Origin: Flavobacteriaceae bacterium GF1
GTDB lineage: Bacteria > Bacteroidota > Bacteroidia > Flavobacteriales > Flavobacteriaceae
Direction of reading: 5' to 3'
Length of the DNA: 64,000 nucleotides
NCBI GenBank assembly: GCA_009797885.1
Contig: WNKP01000002.1
Coordinates: 372,001-436,000, forward strand
Shown here: one piece after another, positions 61,610-64,000 of the stretch
How the letters are laid out: each line of letters begins with the position of its first letter
How positions within the stretch are numbered: position 1 is the stretch's first letter
Notes under the pieces: generated by a model
The model's database searches: none
What the model was told of the DNA's origin: nothing
What the model saw: the letters and a program-made list of their open reading frames with translations, nothing else
Position numbers and translations under genes: made by a program

Positions 61610-62218
61610 ATGCCTAGAAGAAAAGGAGCACCAGAGGTCAATGCAGGTTCCATGGCGGATATCGCCTTTCTTCTGCTTATCTTTTTCTTGGTGACCACCA
61701 CCATTGAAACAGATGCAGGATTGGACAGAATGTTACCTCCAGCGGAACCGCCAGAAGACGTTGATGTAGTTATTAAGCAGAAGAATATATTCACTGTGAA
61801 CATCAATAGAAATGGTCAGTTACTGGTAGAAGAGGAAATCTTGGACATCAAAAATCTAAGAAAAGAAGCTATTGCCTTCTTGGATAACGGTGGGGATGGT
61901 AGTTGCAATTACTGCAAAGGTAGAAAGGATGCTTCTTCTTCGGATAATCCAGAAAAGGCAATTATTTCCTTAAAGAATGATAGGGAAACCAAGTATTCCA
62001 CCTACATCACGGTGCAGAATGAGTTGGTTGGTGCCTACAACGATTTAAGGAATAGGGAGGCCCAAAGACTTTTTGGTCGTGATTTTACTGAAATGGAAGC
62101 AAAATATCTCAACCCGGAAACACCTTCGGCGGAAAGGGACGACCTGAAGCCCAAAGTAAAGCGGGTTCAAGAACTGTTTCCACAGAAATTATCCGAAGCA
62201 GAGACCTCCGTTAATTAA
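61610..62218 (+). CDS. exbD: Long ExbD-type protein with periplasmic CxxC, copy 1
   Basis: 202 residues, longer than usual ExbD (about 140). N-terminal cytoplasmic tail, one helix with the proton-path Asp (MADIAFLLLIFFLVTTTIETD), then the periplasmic domain. An unusual CNYC motif (C99, C102; GDGSCNYCKGRKD) lies in the periplasmic part, matched by the copy at 62869. It could form a disulfide or bind metal. It is followed 14 bp later by a normal-length partner. Confidence 0.9.
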   Translation: MPRRKGAPEVNAGSMADIAFLLLIFFLVTTTIETDAGLDRMLPPAEPPEDVDVVIKQKNIFTVNINRNGQLLVEEEILDIKNLRKEAIAFLDNGGDGSCNYCKGRKDASSSDNPEKAIISLKNDRETKYSTYITVQNELVGAYNDLRNREAQRLFGRDFTEMEAKYLNPETPSAERDDLKPKVKRVQELFPQKLSEAETSVN

Positions 62219-62232
62219 TAAAACTAAAGTAG

Positions 62233-62715
62233 ATGGCTAAATTTGCAAAGAAAAAAGACGGGGATTTACCTGCAGTTTCTACGGCTTCCCTCCCAGATAT
62301 TGTCTTTATGTTGCTGTTTTTCTTTATGACCGTAACGACGATGAAGGATAGCTCACTGTTGGTGCAAAACACATTGCCCAATGCCAGTGAGGTGAAAAAG
62401 TTGGAGAAGAAGGATCGCGTTATTTATATTTATGTGGGTAAGCCCACCAGGGAATATCAGAGTGTTTATGGTACGGAACCTAAAATTCAGTTGAACGATA
62501 AGTTTGCTGATGTTAATGAAGTAGGCTCTTACATTTTGGCCGAGCGTGCCAAAAAACCACAAGAATTACAGAACGTGTTGACCACTGCGTTAAAAGTGGA
62601 CAAGGATGCCAATATGGGCCTTATCTCCGATATCAAACAGAAGTTGAGACAGGTAAATGCGTTAAAGGTCAATTACACCACCTATGAAGGAGATGCTTTT
62701 AATAATCTCCAGTAG
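62233..62715 (+). CDS. exbD: Short ExbD-type protein, copy 1
   Basis: 160 residues. Single helix SLPDIVFMLLFFFMTVTTM with the conserved Asp, then a periplasmic domain with no CxxC. It pairs with the longer ExbD upstream. ExbD dimers couple proton flow to TonB; a hetero-pair of long and short forms is suggested by the order. Confidence 0.92.
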   Translation: MAKFAKKKDGDLPAVSTASLPDIVFMLLFFFMTVTTMKDSSLLVQNTLPNASEVKKLEKKDRVIYIYVGKPTREYQSVYGTEPKIQLNDKFADVNEVGSYILAERAKKPQELQNVLTTALKVDKDANMGLISDIKQKLRQVNALKVNYTTYEGDAFNNLQ

Positions 62716-62739
62716 GTAGGCCTTATCTAAAATGTACTT

Positions 62740-62766
62740 AAAAACGTCCCTTTCGGGGCGTTTTTT
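62740..62766 (+). terminator. Terminator between the two ExbD pairs
   Basis: AAAAACGTCCC-TTTC-GGGGCGTTTTTT, a strong hairpin with T run. Placed after the first pair, it should reduce transcription into the second. Confidence 0.85.
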
Positions 62767-62868
62767 GTTTTCATGGACAAACAGGGGTTTAACAATTTTT
62801 TTGGAATGGTTGTTGTGATTGTTCAGCAAAGGGAACAGGAATTCCTTGGCCATTAAAATCACAGTACT

Positions 62869-63483
62869 ATGTCAAAATTAAAACAAGCCCCCGAAGTTAA
62901 TGCGGGCTCCATGGCAGACATCGCATTCTTATTGTTGATCTTCTTTTTGGTGACCGCCTCAATTGAGACCGATGTTGGATTGAATCGTATCCTACCTAGG
63001 GAAAGCACGGACCCATATGTTGAAATAAAAGCAAGAAACTTATTGGAAATCGGTATCAATGCCCAAAACCAGTTAATGGTGGAAGGGGATATCCTGGGAC
63101 TGGAAGAATTACGTACCAAAGTGGTTTCATTTATTGATAATGGGGGGCTAGAAACGGATGATAAAGACTTTTGCGGCTACTGTAAAGGGGAACGCCTTGC
63201 CCATCTTTCAGAACATCCGGACGAGGCCATTATTTCCATAACGACAAGTAGGGATAGTGACTATGCCTATTATGTTTCGGTACAGAATGAAATAATCGGG
63301 GCATATAACTTTCTTAGAAACCGGGAAAGTTCAAGATTGTATGGAGTACCATACGAAATCCTTGTACAAAATTATGGCGAGGATATCGGTCCTACGGAGA
63401 AGATGGCCATAAAGGGGAAAATTGAAGCCATAAGGGCCATGTTCCCTCAAAAAATAATTGAACCAGAAATAATACATCAATAA
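62869..63483 (+). CDS. exbD: Long ExbD-type protein with periplasmic CxxC, copy 2
   Basis: 204 residues, clear paralogue of the gene at 61610 (EVNAGSMADIAFLLLIFFLV identical). The periplasmic CGYC (C102, C105; FCGYCKGERL) is kept, which supports its being functional. The gap of 153 bp upstream holds a terminator and should contain its own promoter. Confidence 0.9.
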   Translation: MSKLKQAPEVNAGSMADIAFLLLIFFLVTASIETDVGLNRILPRESTDPYVEIKARNLLEIGINAQNQLMVEGDILGLEELRTKVVSFIDNGGLETDDKDFCGYCKGERLAHLSEHPDEAIISITTSRDSDYAYYVSVQNEIIGAYNFLRNRESSRLYGVPYEILVQNYGEDIGPTEKMAIKGKIEAIRAMFPQKIIEPEIIHQ

Positions 63484-63494
63484 AAGTCAATATC

Positions 63495-63983
63495 ATGTCG
63501 CCAATTAAGAGAAACAACCCTACCAAGTTACCAGCTATTTCCACGGCTTCATTACCGGATATCGTGTTTATCCTATTGTTCTTTTTTATGACGGTAACCA
63601 CCATTAAGAATCAGAATCTTTTAGTGGAAAACCAATTGCCAATGGCCAATGAAGTGGATAAACTGGATAAGACGGACCGTATCATTGAGATTTTTGTAGG
63701 TCCCGTTTCACCCAATTACAGCAATGGCGATAATGCACCCATCAAAATACAAATTGAGGATAGATTGGTTGCCATAAATGAGGTAGGCTATTGTTCGCTG
63801 AAAGCATTGGGAGCGATGCCAGAACACCTCCAGAGCTCGGCAATGGTTTCCATAAAGGCGGATAATAAGGTAAAAATGGGTGTCATAACCGATCTTAAGA
63901 AGGAGCTCCAAAAAGTAAATCTTCTTAAAATTAATTATACAACGGTTGAAGGAAATGTGTTCAAAAATACGGAATTGAAATAA
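63495..63983 (+). CDS. exbD: Short ExbD-type protein, copy 2
   Basis: 162 residues, paralogue of the gene at 62233 (TASLPDIVFILLFFFMTVTT). It repeats the long-short gene order, so the pair was duplicated as a block. Ends 17 bp from the window edge. Confidence 0.9.
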   Translation: MSPIKRNNPTKLPAISTASLPDIVFILLFFFMTVTTIKNQNLLVENQLPMANEVDKLDKTDRIIEIFVGPVSPNYSNGDNAPIKIQIEDRLVAINEVGYCSLKALGAMPEHLQSSAMVSIKADNKVKMGVITDLKKELQKVNLLKINYTTVEGNVFKNTELK

Positions 63984-64000
63984 GGAGCCCTTTCCATTGG

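Overview
The window is about 64 kb of a Flavobacteriaceae (Bacteroidota) chromosome. Evidence for this is the fused ccoNO cytochrome oxidase gene, the Sec-exported clade II type NosZ, promoter boxes of the Bacteroidota form TAnnTTTG, weak ribosome binding sites, and many Flavobacteriia gene families. Family resemblance suggests a marine genus near Muricauda or Maribacter; I cannot fix the genus.

Layout. (1) 1-5.2 kb, minus strand: a signalling island with a PP2C phosphatase, a LytTR-domain protein, two FHA/zinc-ribbon proteins and two very acidic proteins. It runs into a chagasin-like lipoprotein inhibitor overlapping a papain-type protease that is cut by the window edge. (2) 5.4-17.4 kb: universal stress protein, two Crp/Fnr regulators, and a complete cbb3 oxidase set (ccoI, ccoS, ccoNO, ccoQ, ccoP, ccoG, ccoH, and a TauE/DsbD-like protein). 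(3) 17.5-20.8 kb: CoA-transferase, unusual pyruvate kinase, ClbS/DfsB-like protein, then a 163-bp palindromic repeat. (4) 21.1-29.4 kb: CBS protein, nine-gene nitrous oxide reductase operon and an Rrf2 regulator. (5) 30-35 kb: OprC/NosA-like copper receptor, universal stress protein and hemN. (6) 35.2-40.8 kb: GCS2-CBS ligase with an AstE/AspA-like hydrolase, TonB, a DUF2490 protein, and a third Usp. (7) 40.8-47.8 kb: SLC13-type transporter, a DUF4914 protein that looks like a PEPCK paralogue, ATP-PEPCK and phosphofructokinase. (8) 48-60.2 kb: mostly housekeeping genes (sugar MFS, kdtA, DegT aminotransferase, galE, sucAB, retropepsin-like protease, tatD, asparaginase) and tRNA-Ser. (9) 60.4-64 kb: an ExbB/ExbD operon with two tandem ExbD pairs.

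The main result is regulatory. Ten promoters between 6.6 and 40 kb carry a 14-bp inverted repeat close to ATGAY-N4-RTCAT, and in all ten its centre lies exactly 36.5 bp upstream of the last base of a (mostly) TAnnTTTG -7 box. This is the geometry of a class II Crp/Fnr activator. The targets are usp (three transcription units), ccoI, ccoS-NOQP, a CBS gene, the nos operon, the copper receptor operon, hemN, GCS2-CBS/astE and tonB. Two Crp/Fnr genes with FNR-like cysteines sit in the middle. Together these read as a low-oxygen regulon for high-affinity oxidase, N2O respiration, copper uptake, haem synthesis and stress proteins. Other points of interest are the PEPCK-like DUF4914 protein, the protease/inhibitor pair, CxxC-bearing ExbD proteins and a transporter gene remnant before pckA.
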